From Stenotrophomonas sp. SAU14A_NAIMI4_8 (GTDB taxonomy: Bacteria > Pseudomonadota > Gammaproteobacteria > Xanthomonadales > Xanthomonadaceae): a stretch of 64,000 bases of DNA. Numbering within the stretch: the stretch's first letter is position 1; each line of letters starts with the position of its first letter. The notes below the pieces were generated by a model. The model did no database searches, was not told the origin of the DNA, and saw only the letters and a program-made list of their open reading frames with translations. Shown here piece after piece: positions 36,218-45,690 of the stretch. The translations under genes were made by a program, and so were the position numbers. The stretch covers positions 2,397,680-2,461,679 of the forward strand of contig NZ_CP025999.1 in assembly GCF_003086695.1 (NCBI RefSeq). Reading direction: 5' to 3'.

Positions 36218-37869
36218 CAGCGCGTTCCTCCTGTCTGTTGCAGATGACGCGCGCGCAGCTGCGCACGCAGTTCGCGGCGGCTGATCTTGCCGACCGCCGT
36301 GGTATCGAAACTGTCCACGAACAGCACCTGGTCGGGCACCTTGAACGCGGCCAGGCCACGGGTGCGCATCCAGGCCTTCAGCGCCGGCGCCTTGATCGGC
36401 TCGCCCTGGGCAATGACGAAGGCACAGCTGCGCTCGCCCAGGTACTCATCGGGAATGGAGACCACGGCCGCGTCGAACACCGCCGGGTGCGCCAGCAGAT
36501 GGTCTTCGATCTCTTCGGCGGAAATCTTCTCGCCGGCACGATTGATGTGGTCGCCGGCCCTGCCCTGCACCACCAGGTAGCCGCCGGGCAGCTGCTGGAC
36601 GCGATCGCCGGTGCGATAGAAACCGTCGTCGGTGAAGGCGCGTGCATTGGCCACCGGATCGTTGTGGTAGCCATTGATCGTGTACGGGCCGCGGGTGATC
36701 AGGTGGCCGACTTCGCCTTCGGCCACCGGCTGGTCGTGGTCATCCACCACGCGCACTTCGTCGTCGGGACTGATCGGCCGGCCCTGGCAGGCCACGATCA
36801 GTTCCAGCGGGTCGTCCAGCCGGGTGTAGTTCACCAGCCCTTCGGCCATGCCGAACACCTGCTGCAGCGTGCAGCCCAACCCGTCCACCACGCGCCGCGC
36901 GGCTTCGGGCACCAGCTTGGCACCGCCCACCTGCAGCACCTGCAGGCTGGAAAGGTCCTCGCTACGGCTGGCCGCCGCCTGCGCCCACAGCAAGGCCAGC
37001 GGAGGCACCAGGCCGCAGCAGGTCACTTTTTCGCGGGCAATCAGCGGAAATGCGGCGTCAGGCCCGGGGCCCGGGCTCATCACCACGCGCGCACCGGCGT
37101 ACAGCGCACCAAAGAAGCCGGGCGAGCTCATCGGGAAATTGTGCGCAGCCGGCAGGGCCACCAGATACACGCTGTCGCGGTCGATGCCGCAGATCTCGTT
37201 GCTGGCGCGGAACGAATAGAGGTAATCGTCGTGCGTGCGCGGAATCAGTTTGGACAGGCCAGTGCTGCCCCCGGAAATCTGCAGGAAGGCCACCGACTGC
37301 GGGTCAGGGTCTGCCGGCAGCGTGCCGCGGTCGCCCTGCAGCGCATCCAGCGCGGTGAACTCGGCCGCCTCGCCATCGATCACCACCTGCTGCACGGCCG
37401 GCACCGCCGCCTGCAGGGCCCGCGCCAGTTCGCGATGATCGAAGCCCTCGTGCAGCGCCGTGGTGACATAGGCACTGACCTGGGCCTTGGTCGCGAAATG
37501 CACCAGTTCGGTGATGCGGTGCGCCGGCAGCGCGTACACCGGAACCAGCCCGGCGCGGAACAGACCACAGGCCACGCTGATGAAGCTGGCCGTGTTGCCC
37601 AGCTGCAGCAGCACCCGGTCACCCGGTTGCAGCCCGAGTGCAAGCAGACCGGCGCCGATGCGCCCGGCTTCATGCCACAGCTGCGCGTAGGTCAGGCGGG
37701 TATCCCCGGCAACCACGGCAACATCGTCGGCATAGCGTTCGGCGCGCTCGCGCAGGAAGCCGGGGAAGGTTTCGCCGCGCCAATAGCCGGCCTGGCGATA
37801 GCGCTGCGCGCGCTCGGCCGGCCAGACCTGCTGCAGCGGAACACGGTGGGAAACAGAAGGCGTGGTCAT
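36217..37869 (-). CDS. entE: 2,3-dihydroxybenzoate-AMP ligase EntE
   Basis: Stand-alone adenylation enzyme that activates 2,3-dihydroxybenzoate with ATP and loads it on the aryl carrier protein. The 550-aa protein has [25 protein letters not shown] (A3 P-loop), [11 protein letters not shown] (aryl-acid-binding motif), [17 protein letters not shown] (A5), [34 protein letters not shown] (A7-A8) and [11 protein letters not shown] (A10 Lys). The start overlaps entC as ATGA and the end overlaps entB by one base. Confidence 0.94.
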   Translation of the reverse strand: MTTPSVSHRVPLQQVWPAERAQRYRQAGYWRGETFPGFLRERAERYADDVAVVAGDTRLTYAQLWHEAGRIGAGLLALGLQPGDRVLLQLGNTASFISVACGLFRAGLVPVYALPAHRITELVHFATKAQVSAYVTTALHEGFDHRELARALQAAVPAVQQVVIDGEAAEFTALDALQGDRGTLPADPDPQSVAFLQISGGSTGLSKLIPRTHDDYLYSFRASNEICGIDRDSVYLVALPAAHNFPMSSPGFFGALYAGARVVMSPGPGPDAAFPLIAREKVTCCGLVPPLALLWAQAAASRSEDLSSLQVLQVGGAKLVPEAARRVVDGLGCTLQQVFGMAEGLVNYTRLDDPLELIVACQGRPISPDDEVRVVDDHDQPVAEGEVGHLITRGPYTINGYHNDPVANARAFTDDGFYRTGDRVQQLPGGYLVVQGRAGDHINRAGEKISAEEIEDHLLAHPAVFDAAVVSIPDEYLGERSCAFVIAQGEPIKAPALKAWMRTRGLAAFKVPDQVLFVDSFDTTAVGKISRRELRAQLRARHLQQTGGTR

Positions 37870-39065
37870 GACAGGATTTCCTGCAGCGGCGCCGGGTCAT
37901 GGACCCCCAGCGCATTCAACAAGGCGGTGAACTTGGCCGCCGTTTCGGCCACTTCGGCCTGCGGCGAGGATTCGGCGACGATGCCGGCGCCGGCATACAG
38001 CCGCAGCTGGCGGCCCTGCAGTCGCGCACAGCGGATCGCAACGTACCAGTCACCATCGCCCTGCGCGTCGAGCCAGCCCACGGCACCGGCATAGAAGCCG
38101 CGCGGCACCGGTTCCAGTGCGCGGATGCGCTGCAGCGCAGCCTGTTGCGGCGTGCCACACACCGCCGGGGTGGGATGCAGGGCGGCCAGCAGCTGCGCTG
38201 CCGGCGTGGACGGATCATCCAGCGTGGCGTGGATGCGCGTGCCCAGGTGCCACATGCTGGCGGTGGCATGCAGCACCGGGCGCGGCTGCGCGTCCACCTG
38301 GCGGCACCACGGTGACAGCGCGGCCACGATGGCCTCGACCACGTGGCGGTGTTCGTCGTGATCCTTGCGCGAGGCCAGCAGCGCCTGCGCAGCGGCCTGG
38401 TCCTGGGCAGGGTCGGCGCTGCGTCGGGCCGAACCAGCCAGCGGATGCGACAACACCTGGGCACCGCGCTTGCGCAGCAGCAGCTCCGGCGTTGCGCCCA
38501 CCAGCCAGGCCGGCGGCTGCGCCGGGTCGACCGGCAGCGGCACCGCGTAGGTCGCCACCGACGGGTCGGCGCCCAGGCGCGCCAGCAGCGCATCCGGCGC
38601 CAACGGCTGCTGCGTCTGCGCCAGCAGGCTGCGCGCCAGCACCACCTTGTGCAACGGGTCGTCGCTGTCACGCAGGGCCAGCACCGCCTGCGCCACCGCA
38701 TCGGCGTAGGCCTGTGCGGACGGCTCGGCCTGCAACGCACCCTGCAGTACCGGTGCGGCCTGTGGCCGCAGCGGCAGCGCCGGCAACAGGCGCTCGGGTT
38801 GGAACAACGCATCGTCGGCGCGCGGCTCGAACGGTACCGCGCCGACCAGCAGCCCCGGACCACCGCGCTGCTGGCTGAAGAAATCCGCTACGCGGTCGGC
38901 CAGCGTGGTCAGTGCACCGGCAGGCAGCCGCGCACGGCAGCCGCGCGCATGCACCTGCTGGCCCGCCTGCTGCAGCACGAACAGGTCGGCCTGATCGGCG
39001 TTGATCGCCGTGTCGGCCAGCGCTGCATCGGGGTTGCGATCACCCAACACGATCGAATCGTTCAT
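37866..39065 (-). CDS. entC: Isochorismate synthase EntC
   Basis: Converts chorismate to isochorismate, the first committed step of catecholate synthesis. The 399-aa protein has the conserved chorismate-binding blocks [78 protein letters not shown] and [23 protein letters not shown]. The ATG at 39065 overlaps the MFS stop (ATGA). The Ala-rich first 100 residues are less conserved, as usual. Confidence 0.93.
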   Translation of the reverse strand: MNDSIVLGDRNPDAALADTAINADQADLFVLQQAGQQVHARGCRARLPAGALTTLADRVADFFSQQRGGPGLLVGAVPFEPRADDALFQPERLLPALPLRPQAAPVLQGALQAEPSAQAYADAVAQAVLALRDSDDPLHKVVLARSLLAQTQQPLAPDALLARLGADPSVATYAVPLPVDPAQPPAWLVGATPELLLRKRGAQVLSHPLAGSARRSADPAQDQAAAQALLASRKDHDEHRHVVEAIVAALSPWCRQVDAQPRPVLHATASMWHLGTRIHATLDDPSTPAAQLLAALHPTPAVCGTPQQAALQRIRALEPVPRGFYAGAVGWLDAQGDGDWYVAIRCARLQGRQLRLYAGAGIVAESSPQAEVAETAAKFTALLNALGVHDPAPLQEILS

Positions 39066-40258
39066 GCGGCCTCCGTGCGACGGTGGGCCAGCGCCAGTGC
39101 GCACAGCAGCAACAGCAGCACGCCCACCATCAGGTACGGCAGGCTGGCGTTGGCGCGGTACAGCAGCGTGCCCAGCATCGGCCCGACCACCATGCCCACG
39201 CCCTGCGCGGCGGCCACGGTACCGGCGGCGGCACCCTGCTCATGCGGTTCCACCGCATCGGCGGCCAGCGCCTGGAAGGACGGGAACACAAAGCCCATGC
39301 CGAACGCCGCGATGGCGTAGGCCGCCGGCAGCTGCCAGGGCTGCTGCACCAGCGCGACCGAGGCGAAGCCCAGGCCGCCGATCAACGCGCCCAGCGCGAT
39401 CCAGCGCCGCGGATGCACGTCCAGCTTCATCACCAGCACCTGCGCCAGGATCAGGCCGACGCCGACCGCGGTAAGCGCCAGGCCCGCCATGCGCGCGCCG
39501 GCGGCGGCGTCCAGCGCCAGCCGATCAATCGCAAAGAAACCGACCGTAACCTGGGCGATCGTGACCGAGATCATGGCCAGGAACGCGGTCAGCTGCGGCA
39601 GCCGCACGCGTGCATCCATGCGCGCCAACGGCGTGCGCTTCTGTGCCGCGTTGGCCGCCACCGGTGGCGTGGCCGGCAGGCGCCAGGCCAGCAGCGCCAG
39701 CGCCAGCAACGGCAGCAGCGCGGCGGCGTACAGGGCCAGCGGCAGATTGCGGTAGGCCAACCAACCGGCCGCGGCCGGCCCCAGCACCATGCCCAGCGCA
39801 TTGGCGCTGCCCAGCCGCGCCAGCAACTGCGTGCGCTGCCCCGGCGGTGACTGATCGGCGATCAGCGCCGCGGCCGTCGGCGGCACGGCGGCATAGAACA
39901 GCCCGATCAGACCGCGCGTGCCGACCAGCACCGCCACCGACACCAGCACCGCCGGCACCGACTGCAGCGCGCGGTCGATGAACACCGCCAGGCCGATGTA
40001 GACCACCGTGTAGGCGCTCATGGCCACCAGCAGCACACGCTTGCGGCCGATGCGGTCGCTCAGCAGGCCCCACGGGCGGGCGGCGAGCATCCACAGCACA
40101 CCGGCGGCGGTAACCGACAGACCGGCATGCCATTCGGCCAGGCCCAGCAAGCGCACCACCGGGCCGATGACCGCGACGAAGGACATCATCGCCATGGTGC
40201 CGATCAGGGCAGCCAACACCAATGCCGGCAGACCGGCGACGACGGGACGTGCATTCAT
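39062..40258 (-). CDS. MFS transporter, probable siderophore exporter
   Basis: The 398-aa protein has twelve hydrophobic helices with the MFS motif between TM2 and TM3 (LAARPWGLLSDRIGRKR) and GMVLGPAAAGWLAY in TM5. It is the first gene of the ent operon (ATGA overlap with entC) and lies just downstream of a Fur-like site. Export of the catecholate product, the role EntS plays in E. coli, is the likely function, although the sequence looks more like general MFS drug exporters than like EntS itself. Confidence 0.88.
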   Translation of the reverse strand: MNARPVVAGLPALVLAALIGTMAMMSFVAVIGPVVRLLGLAEWHAGLSVTAAGVLWMLAARPWGLLSDRIGRKRVLLVAMSAYTVVYIGLAVFIDRALQSVPAVLVSVAVLVGTRGLIGLFYAAVPPTAAALIADQSPPGQRTQLLARLGSANALGMVLGPAAAGWLAYRNLPLALYAAALLPLLALALLAWRLPATPPVAANAAQKRTPLARMDARVRLPQLTAFLAMISVTIAQVTVGFFAIDRLALDAAAGARMAGLALTAVGVGLILAQVLVMKLDVHPRRWIALGALIGGLGFASVALVQQPWQLPAAYAIAAFGMGFVFPSFQALAADAVEPHEQGAAAGTVAAAQGVGMVVGPMLGTLLYRANASLPYLMVGVLLLLLCALALAHRRTEAA

Positions 40259-40341
40259 GGAACACCAGCCGTTTCAGGAAAGGAGCGCGGGCGCCTTGTG
40301 GGCCCGTCTGGCGCGGCACCGTCAGGCGTGCATCCAGCCTT

Positions 40342-40374
40342 CAAATGATAACGGCTCGTATTTGCATTTGATAC
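40342..40374 (-). promoter_or_regulatory. Fur-like operator upstream of the siderophore operon
   Basis: The minus strand reads ATCAAATGCAAATACGAGCC and then GTTATCATTTGA. The CAAATGCAAATA and TTATCATTTG blocks match the Fur consensus pattern of xanthomonads (a run of NAT-type triplets around a GATAATGATAATCATTATC core) at about two thirds of the positions. It is the most AT-rich segment in the 157-base gap ahead of the MFS exporter, where repression by iron-loaded Fur is expected. Confidence 0.55.
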
Positions 40375-40415
40375 CCATTCACTTGAATGGGACAGCAACG
40401 TGCGCTTGCGCAGGC

Positions 40416-40745
40416 TCAGCCGACGCTACGCGCCGACAGCAGGCCCCGGCGGCGGAACCACCATTCCAGCGGCAGCGTGACCAGCGGCGGAATCGCCGCC
40501 AGCAGGGCCAGCCCGGTGGCCCACCACGGCCAGCGCAGGCGCAGCGCCGCCAGCAGGCTGACCGCCACGTAGACCAGGAAGGCCCCGCCATGTAGCGGAC
40601 CAAACAGCTTCACCAGCGCCACAGTGTCGGCGGGGCCGTACTTCAGCCACATGCCCAGCAGCAGCCCGGCCCAGGTGAGCGCCTCGATGAAGGCAACGAT
40701 GGCGAACGCGCGCCCGAACGGGTGCAGGGGGGAACGTGGGGTCAC
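40416..40745 (-). CDS. DUF3817 small membrane protein (109 aa)
   Basis: Three hydrophobic helices (AFAIVAFIEALTWAGLLLGM, GGAFLVYVAVSLLAAL, WWATGLALLAAIPPLVTLPLEWW) and the KLFGPLHGGAFLVYV signature place it in DUF3817, a family of short inner-membrane proteins (YdzA type in Bacillus). The conserved Pro-x-Glu near the C terminus is present. The family's function is unknown. It stands alone between the Fur-like site and the LLM oxidoreductase gene and is not obviously part of the siderophore operon. Confidence 0.85.
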   Translation of the reverse strand: MTPRSPLHPFGRAFAIVAFIEALTWAGLLLGMWLKYGPADTVALVKLFGPLHGGAFLVYVAVSLLAALRLRWPWWATGLALLAAIPPLVTLPLEWWFRRRGLLSARSVG

Positions 40746-40819
40746 GAAAGGCTCCGGGCCGGGGAATCAAACGCGAATGATACGCAGATGCGAACGCCGG
40801 CAGGAACCCGCCGTGCCGG

Positions 40820-40841
40820 GTAGCGCCGGGCCGTACCCGGG
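40820..40841 (+). repeat. SMAG-type GTAG palindrome
   Basis: GTAGCGCCGGGCCGTACCCGG, with a slightly decayed loop, lies between the DUF3817 gene and the LLM gene, both on the minus strand. It is just after the LLM stop in the direction of that gene's transcription. Confidence 0.75.
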
Positions 40842-40851
40842 GTTCGCACCC

Positions 40852-41769
40852 TCACAGCCCGACCGACGCGATTTCCTCAAGCACCGCCTGCACCGGCCGC
40901 CCGTTGTCGACCAGGTTGAACATCACATGCGCCACGCCCTGCGCATGCACGCGCTGCAGATACGCCTGCAGACCGTGGCGGCCCACTTTCATGCCCAATG
41001 GCAATGGCGTGGCCGGCGCGTGCGGATCGGCCTGCAGATCCAGCTGCATCGATTGCACGAACGGCTTGGCGGCGCCGGCCTGGGCCAGCGCCTGTTGCCA
41101 CAGCCCGATGCGGCCTTCCTGTGCGCCTTCTTCGCGGTGATAGGTGGCCCAGCCCTCGGCGTCGCGTGCGATCCACTGCAGGCTCTGCCGCGCCGTGCCC
41201 ACCACCAGCATGGGAATACGCTGCTGCGGCGGCGGCAGTACCGCAAAGCCACCGGTGGCATCGGCCAGTTCGGCCTGCGCATGCGCGTCGGGCGACAGCG
41301 CCGCGCGCAACACCCACCAGCGCTGGCGGAACGCCGCACCGCGATGGTCCAGGTCTTCGCCGAACGCGGCGAACTCTTCCGGGCGGTCACCCGAACCCAG
41401 GCCGAGGATGAAGCGCCCCTCGCTGATCCGGTCCAGGCTGCGCGCGGCCTTGGCCACATGCAGCGGATGCCGCAGCGGCAGCACGATGGCCGCGGTGCCC
41501 AGCCCAATGCGCTCGGTGGCACCGGCCAGCGCTGCCAGCCACAGGAACGGATCATCGAGTGCGCTGGCCGTCGCATCCGGCCCCTGCGGCACCATCAGCG
41601 GCACATCGCGCGCCCATAGCGCGGCAAAGCCCAGATCGTCGGCCAGCCGTGCATGCGCACGTGCGCTGCGCAGGTCGGCCAGACCGTGCGCGGCCAGCGG
41701 GGTCATCAGGCCCAGACTGAGGCCCTGCGATGGAAACACCCGCGCATGGGCGGCATTGAAATCGCTCAT
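40852..41769 (-). CDS. LLM-class flavin-dependent oxidoreductase
   Basis: A 305-aa luciferase-like monooxygenase fold: LADDLGFAALWARDVPL (N-terminal), ATERIGLGTAAIVLPLRHPLHVAKAARSLDRISEGRFILGLGSGD (the conserved R-x-x-P-H-x-A-K-A-A-x-S-L-D-x-x-S-x-G-R block binding FMN), and a C-terminal half with MLVVGTARQSLQWIARDAEGW. These enzymes use reduced flavin from a partner to oxidise small molecules; the partner could be encoded elsewhere. It is a single-gene unit divergent from the GNAT gene. Confidence 0.88.
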   Translation of the reverse strand: MSDFNAAHARVFPSQGLSLGLMTPLAAHGLADLRSARAHARLADDLGFAALWARDVPLMVPQGPDATASALDDPFLWLAALAGATERIGLGTAAIVLPLRHPLHVAKAARSLDRISEGRFILGLGSGDRPEEFAAFGEDLDHRGAAFRQRWWVLRAALSPDAHAQAELADATGGFAVLPPPQQRIPMLVVGTARQSLQWIARDAEGWATYHREEGAQEGRIGLWQQALAQAGAAKPFVQSMQLDLQADPHAPATPLPLGMKVGRHGLQAYLQRVHAQGVAHVMFNLVDNGRPVQAVLEEIASVGL

Positions 41770-41824
41770 GCAGGCAGCTTAGCGTGGCAGGCTGACCACC
41801 ACGCCACCACAGGAAGAACACTGC

Positions 41825-42283
41825 ATGCACAGGATCCGCCCCGCCCTCGCCCAGGACACCCCGGCGATCAGCGCCGTGTGCATGGCCGCGTTCGAACAGG
41901 CGGTGGCGCCCACCCTGAGCGACCAGGGTGTCGCGACGTTTACTGCGGTGGCCGCGCCTGCCGCTTTCGGCGATCGCCTGCAGGGCGACAACCACATCCT
42001 GGTGGCCGAACAGGACGCGCGCATCGTGGGCGTGGTGGAACTGAAGGAGGGCCGGCACCTGACGATGTTGTTCGTGGCCCCGGCCTGCCAGGGCAAGGGC
42101 ATCGGCCATGCGCTGCTGCAGGCGGTACTGCCGCACCTGCGCACGCCGCAGATGAGCGTCAGCGCGTCACTGAATGCCGTGCCCACCTACCAGCGCTACG
42201 GCTTCGTGCTGGATGGCGAAGTGGCCGAATCGCACGGACTGGTCTACCAGCCGCTGACCCTGGCCGCCCCGCCCCGGCACTGA
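41825..42283 (+). CDS. GNAT-family N-acetyltransferase
   Basis: The 152-aa protein shows the GNAT layout: N-terminal IRPALAQDTPAIS, strand VAEQDARIVGVVELK, the acetyl-CoA-binding LFVAPACQGKGIGHALLQAVLPHL (Q/R-x-x-G-x-G/A), and C-terminal NAVPTYQRYGFVLDGEV. The substrate cannot be inferred. A GGAAGAAC segment precedes the ATG. It converges on the SDR gene with a 9-base gap. Confidence 0.88.
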   Translation: MHRIRPALAQDTPAISAVCMAAFEQAVAPTLSDQGVATFTAVAAPAAFGDRLQGDNHILVAEQDARIVGVVELKEGRHLTMLFVAPACQGKGIGHALLQAVLPHLRTPQMSVSASLNAVPTYQRYGFVLDGEVAESHGLVYQPLTLAAPPRH

Positions 42284-42292
42284 GCGCGCTGA

Positions 42293-43054
42293 TCAGACGA
42301 ACATGCCGCCGGACGCTTCCACGCGCTGGCCATTCACCCAGCCGGTGGCCGGCGACAGCAGCGCCACCACCACCGGGCCGATGTCATCGGGCAGGCCGGC
42401 GCGGCCCAGCGCGGTGATCGACGACACCATGGCATTGGTCTGCGCATCGTCGCGCACGCGGCCGCCGCCGAAGTCGGTCTCGATGGCGCCCGGCGCCAGC
42501 GTGTTGGCGCTGATGCCACGCGCGCCCAGTTCGCGTGCCAGATAGCGGGTGAACACTTCAATGCCGCCCTTCATCATGGCGTAGGCGGAACTGCCGGGCA
42601 GCGAGAAGCGCGCCAGCCCGCTGGACACGTTGAGGATGCGACCGCCATCGGCGATCAGCGGCAGCAGCGCCTGGGTGAGGAAGTACGGGCCCTTCAGGTG
42701 TACGGCCACGGCGTTGTCGAACTGGGCTTCGGTGGTGTCGGCAATCGGCGCGTACAGGCCCTCACCGGCATTGTTCAACAGGCCCTGCAGCGCCGTGGCA
42801 CCCCAGCCCTGCAGCACGTTCTGCAGTTGCGTGGCGAAGGCGGCGAAGCCAGCGCTGTCGGCCATGTCCAGCGGCAACGCGGCGGCACGACGGCCCAGGG
42901 CCTGGATCTGCTGCACGACCTGTTCGGCCGCGTCGGCCTGGGCGCGGTAGGTAATGACGATATCGGCGCCATCGGCGGCCAGCGCCAAGGCGGCGTTACG
43001 GCCCAGGCCGCGGCTGCCGCCGGTGACAAGGACAACACGGGAGGAAGACGTCAT
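42293..43054 (-). CDS. SDR-family oxidoreductase
   Basis: A 253-aa classical short-chain dehydrogenase with VTGGSRGLGRNAALAL (TGxxxGxG), LLNNAGEGLY (NNAG), the catalytic ILNVSSGLARFSLPGSSAYAMMKGGIEV (Ser, Tyr, Lys) and LAPGAIETDF. Arg after the TGGSRG suggests NADP(H) preference. Relatives are annotated as 3-oxoacyl reductase-like or drug/ketone reductases. It is divergent from a LysR gene 105 bases away, which probably controls it. Confidence 0.9.
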   Translation of the reverse strand: MTSSSRVVLVTGGSRGLGRNAALALAADGADIVITYRAQADAAEQVVQQIQALGRRAAALPLDMADSAGFAAFATQLQNVLQGWGATALQGLLNNAGEGLYAPIADTTEAQFDNAVAVHLKGPYFLTQALLPLIADGGRILNVSSGLARFSLPGSSAYAMMKGGIEVFTRYLARELGARGISANTLAPGAIETDFGGGRVRDDAQTNAMVSSITALGRAGLPDDIGPVVVALLSPATGWVNGQRVEASGGMFV

Positions 43055-43159
43055 GACGGTGCACCTGGTTGAGGAGGAAGTGGGACCAGACTATTGGGAT
43101 TGCCGGGCGCCATAAATCGCGCGATCCTGATTTGACTGTTCAACCTGGCCAAACAATCC

Positions 43160-44074
43160 ATGGACCGCCTTGATACCCTGCGGGTCTTCCTGCGCGTGGC
43201 CGAGCTGGGCTCGTTCACCCGCGCCGCCGACGGCCTGGGCCTGCCCAAGGCCAGTGTGTCCCAGGCGATCCAGCGCCTGGAGGCTGAACTGGGCACCCAG
43301 CTTCTGCACCGCACCACCCGCCGCGTTCACCTGACGGCCGACGGCACCCAGCTGCAGCAGCGTGCGCACGATCTGCTGGACGACATGGAGGAACTGCAGG
43401 GCCTGTTCCGCCGCCAGACCAGCGAACTGAGCGGGCGCCTGCGCGTGGACATGCCCGGCGGGCTGGCGCGCAACCTGGTGATTCCGCAGCTGCCGGCCTT
43501 CCTGGCCCAGCACCCGGCGCTGGAAGTGGAACTGAGCGCGACCGACCGCCGCGTGGATGTGGTGCGCGAAGGCTTCGACTGCGTGCTGCGGGTCGGCAGC
43601 CTGGACGACAGCAGCCTGGTGGCGCGCCCACTGGGCCACATGCACATCGTCAACGTGGCCAGCCCGGCCTACCTGGCCGCGCGCGGTGTGCCGCGCGAAC
43701 TGGCCGACCTGGACCAGCATGCGCTGGTGCATTACGTGGGCACGCTGGGCCAGCGCTCGCCGGGGTTTGAATACTTCGATGGCCAGCAGTACCGCAGCTG
43801 GCCGATGCGCGGCGCGCTGACGGTGAGCAATGCCGACGGCTACAGCGCCGCCGCACTGGCCGGGCTGGGCATCATCCAGGTGCCGGAAATGGGCGCCCGC
43901 CAGGCGCTGCGCGAGGGCCGGCTGGTACAGGTGCTGCCCGACTGCGTGGCCGAGCCGATGCCGGTGAACCTGGTCTATGCGCAGCGCCGACATCTGCCCC
44001 GCCGCGTGCAGGCCTTCATGCACTGGCTGGCCGGCCTGCTGGCCGACGAACTGCAGGCGGCGCGGGCCCCCTGA
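43160..44074 (+). CDS. LysR-family transcriptional regulator
   Basis: The 304-aa protein carries the N-terminal HTH (VFLRVAELGSFTRAADGLGLPKASVSQAIQRLEAELGTQLLHRTTRRV) and an effector-binding domain from about residue 90 (GRLRVDMPGGLARNLVIPQLPAFLAQHP, YSAAALAGLGIIQVPE). It belongs to the CrgA-like subfamily, whose members usually repress or activate a divergent oxidoreductase. The SDR gene is the likely target. Confidence 0.92.
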   Translation: MDRLDTLRVFLRVAELGSFTRAADGLGLPKASVSQAIQRLEAELGTQLLHRTTRRVHLTADGTQLQQRAHDLLDDMEELQGLFRRQTSELSGRLRVDMPGGLARNLVIPQLPAFLAQHPALEVELSATDRRVDVVREGFDCVLRVGSLDDSSLVARPLGHMHIVNVASPAYLAARGVPRELADLDQHALVHYVGTLGQRSPGFEYFDGQQYRSWPMRGALTVSNADGYSAAALAGLGIIQVPEMGARQALREGRLVQVLPDCVAEPMPVNLVYAQRRHLPRRVQAFMHWLAGLLADELQAARAP

Positions 44075-44174
44075 CCCGCATATGCCGGCAGGCACGGCCG
44101 TCATGCCCAAACTGCATCAACCGCAGGGGGCGGCCTTCCTACAATGCGCTATTCCCCCAACGGACCGCCCGCCG

Positions 44175-45689
44175 ATGCGCACTGCCCTTTCCGTACTGCT
44201 GCTCGCCTCGGCACTGAGCGCCTGCTCACCCGCGCAGGCCCCGGTTGCTTCGGCCAATGCGGCCAGCGCCGCGCCGGCCACGGCCATCGCCTGGCGCCAG
44301 GGCGACGTGGACGATGCCTTCAATGAAGCAGCCGAAAGTGGCAAGCCGGTGCTGCTGTACTGGGGCGCGGCGTGGTGCCCGCCGTGCAACCAGCTGAAGG
44401 CCGGGCTATTCAAGGATCCGGCCTTCATCGCCCTGACCGGAAAGTTCGTGCCGGTCTACCTGGACGGCGACGAGGAAGGCGCGCAGGCCTGGGGCGAGCG
44501 CTTCGGCGTGCGCGGTTACCCCACGCTGATCGTGCTGGACCCGCAGCGCAATGAGATTACCCGGGTGGCCGGCGGCAACGATGCGGCCGAACTGACCCGG
44601 GTGCTGACCGTGGCCGCCGGTCGCCGCAGCGCGGTGGCCGACACCCTGGCCACCGCACTGGCCACGCCCGCCAGACTGGGCGCAGAGGACTGGCAGGTAC
44701 TGGGCGACTACGGCTGGGAAGTGGACGCCAACAAGCTGGCCGGCACGCGCAGCAGCACGGATGTCTTGAACGCACTGGCCGCCGCCGCACCGGAGCCTGC
44801 GTTGCAGCGCCGCTTCGCGCTGCTGGCACTGGCCACGGCCGAGACGCCGCGCAGCGCCCCGACCGCCACCCGCGAACTGCTGGAGGCCGTGCTGGCACAG
44901 CCGGCCGAGGTGCGCCGCAATCGCGAACTGCTGGGCTATGCCGGTGCCAAACTGGTGAAACTGGCCAGCGCCGGCCCCGCCACCGAGCAGCGTCTGGGCC
45001 AGCAGCTGTTGGTCGCGCTGGAGCGCGCCGACGCCGCCCAGGGCAACCGCGCCGACGATGCCCTGTCGCGTGCGCTGACCGAACTGGCATTGGCACGCCA
45101 GCAGCAACCCGAAGGCGCGCTGCCGCCCACGCTTGTGGCGCAGGTGAAGCAGCGCGTGGCCGCCGCCGATGCCGCCGCCAGCGATGCCCACGCACGCCAG
45201 GCCACGATCAGCAGCGCGGTATACGCCCTGCGCCAGATCGGCGATGACGCCGGTGCCGAGGCGCTGCTGTTGGCCGAGATCAAGCGCAGCGAGCAGCCCT
45301 ACTACTACATGCCCGAACTGGCCGAACTGGCCGAGCAACGCGGCGACACCGCCGGTGCGCTGGAATGGCTGAAGCGCGCCTATGAAGGCGCACAGGGCCC
45401 GGCCACGCGCGTGCAATGGGGCGTGCTGTACGTGGAAGGCCTGCTGCGGCTGGCGCCCGAAGACGCGCCGCGCATTGAACAGGCCACCGATGCGTTGATT
45501 GCCGAACTGCAGGGCCAGCCGTCGGGCTACCACCAGCGCACGCGGCAGCGCTTCGAGCGGCTGGCGGCGCAGTTGAAGACCTGGAGCGGCAAGCACCAGG
45601 GCGCGCAGACCCTGGCCCGCCTGCAGCAGCGCATGCAGCAGGCCTGCGGCGAGCAGAGCGACAGTGCGTGCCGGAATTGGTTGAGCTGA
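44175..45689 (+). CDS. Thioredoxin-domain lipoprotein with helical repeat tail
   Basis: The precursor (504 aa) starts MRTALSVLLLASALSACSPA, a lipoprotein signal with the lipobox LSAC, so it should be membrane-anchored in the periplasm. Residues ~40-150 form a thioredoxin-like domain with the redox motif WGAAWCPPCNQLK and the cis-proline in VRGYPTLIVLD. The remaining ~350 residues are alanine-rich helices reminiscent of TPR/HEAT repeats (ALEWLKRAYEGAQGPATRVQWGVLYVEGLLRLAPE), with paired cysteines near the C terminus (QQACGEQSDSACRNW). A role in periplasmic disulfide reduction or cytochrome maturation is plausible. The start is chosen for the lipoprotein signal; upstream residues belong to a longer in-frame stretch overlapping lysR. 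Confidence 0.85.
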   Translation: MRTALSVLLLASALSACSPAQAPVASANAASAAPATAIAWRQGDVDDAFNEAAESGKPVLLYWGAAWCPPCNQLKAGLFKDPAFIALTGKFVPVYLDGDEEGAQAWGERFGVRGYPTLIVLDPQRNEITRVAGGNDAAELTRVLTVAAGRRSAVADTLATALATPARLGAEDWQVLGDYGWEVDANKLAGTRSSTDVLNALAAAAPEPALQRRFALLALATAETPRSAPTATRELLEAVLAQPAEVRRNRELLGYAGAKLVKLASAGPATEQRLGQQLLVALERADAAQGNRADDALSRALTELALARQQQPEGALPPTLVAQVKQRVAAADAAASDAHARQATISSAVYALRQIGDDAGAEALLLAEIKRSEQPYYYMPELAELAEQRGDTAGALEWLKRAYEGAQGPATRVQWGVLYVEGLLRLAPEDAPRIEQATDALIAELQGQPSGYHQRTRQRFERLAAQLKTWSGKHQGAQTLARLQQRMQQACGEQSDSACRNWLS

Positions 45690-45690
45690 G

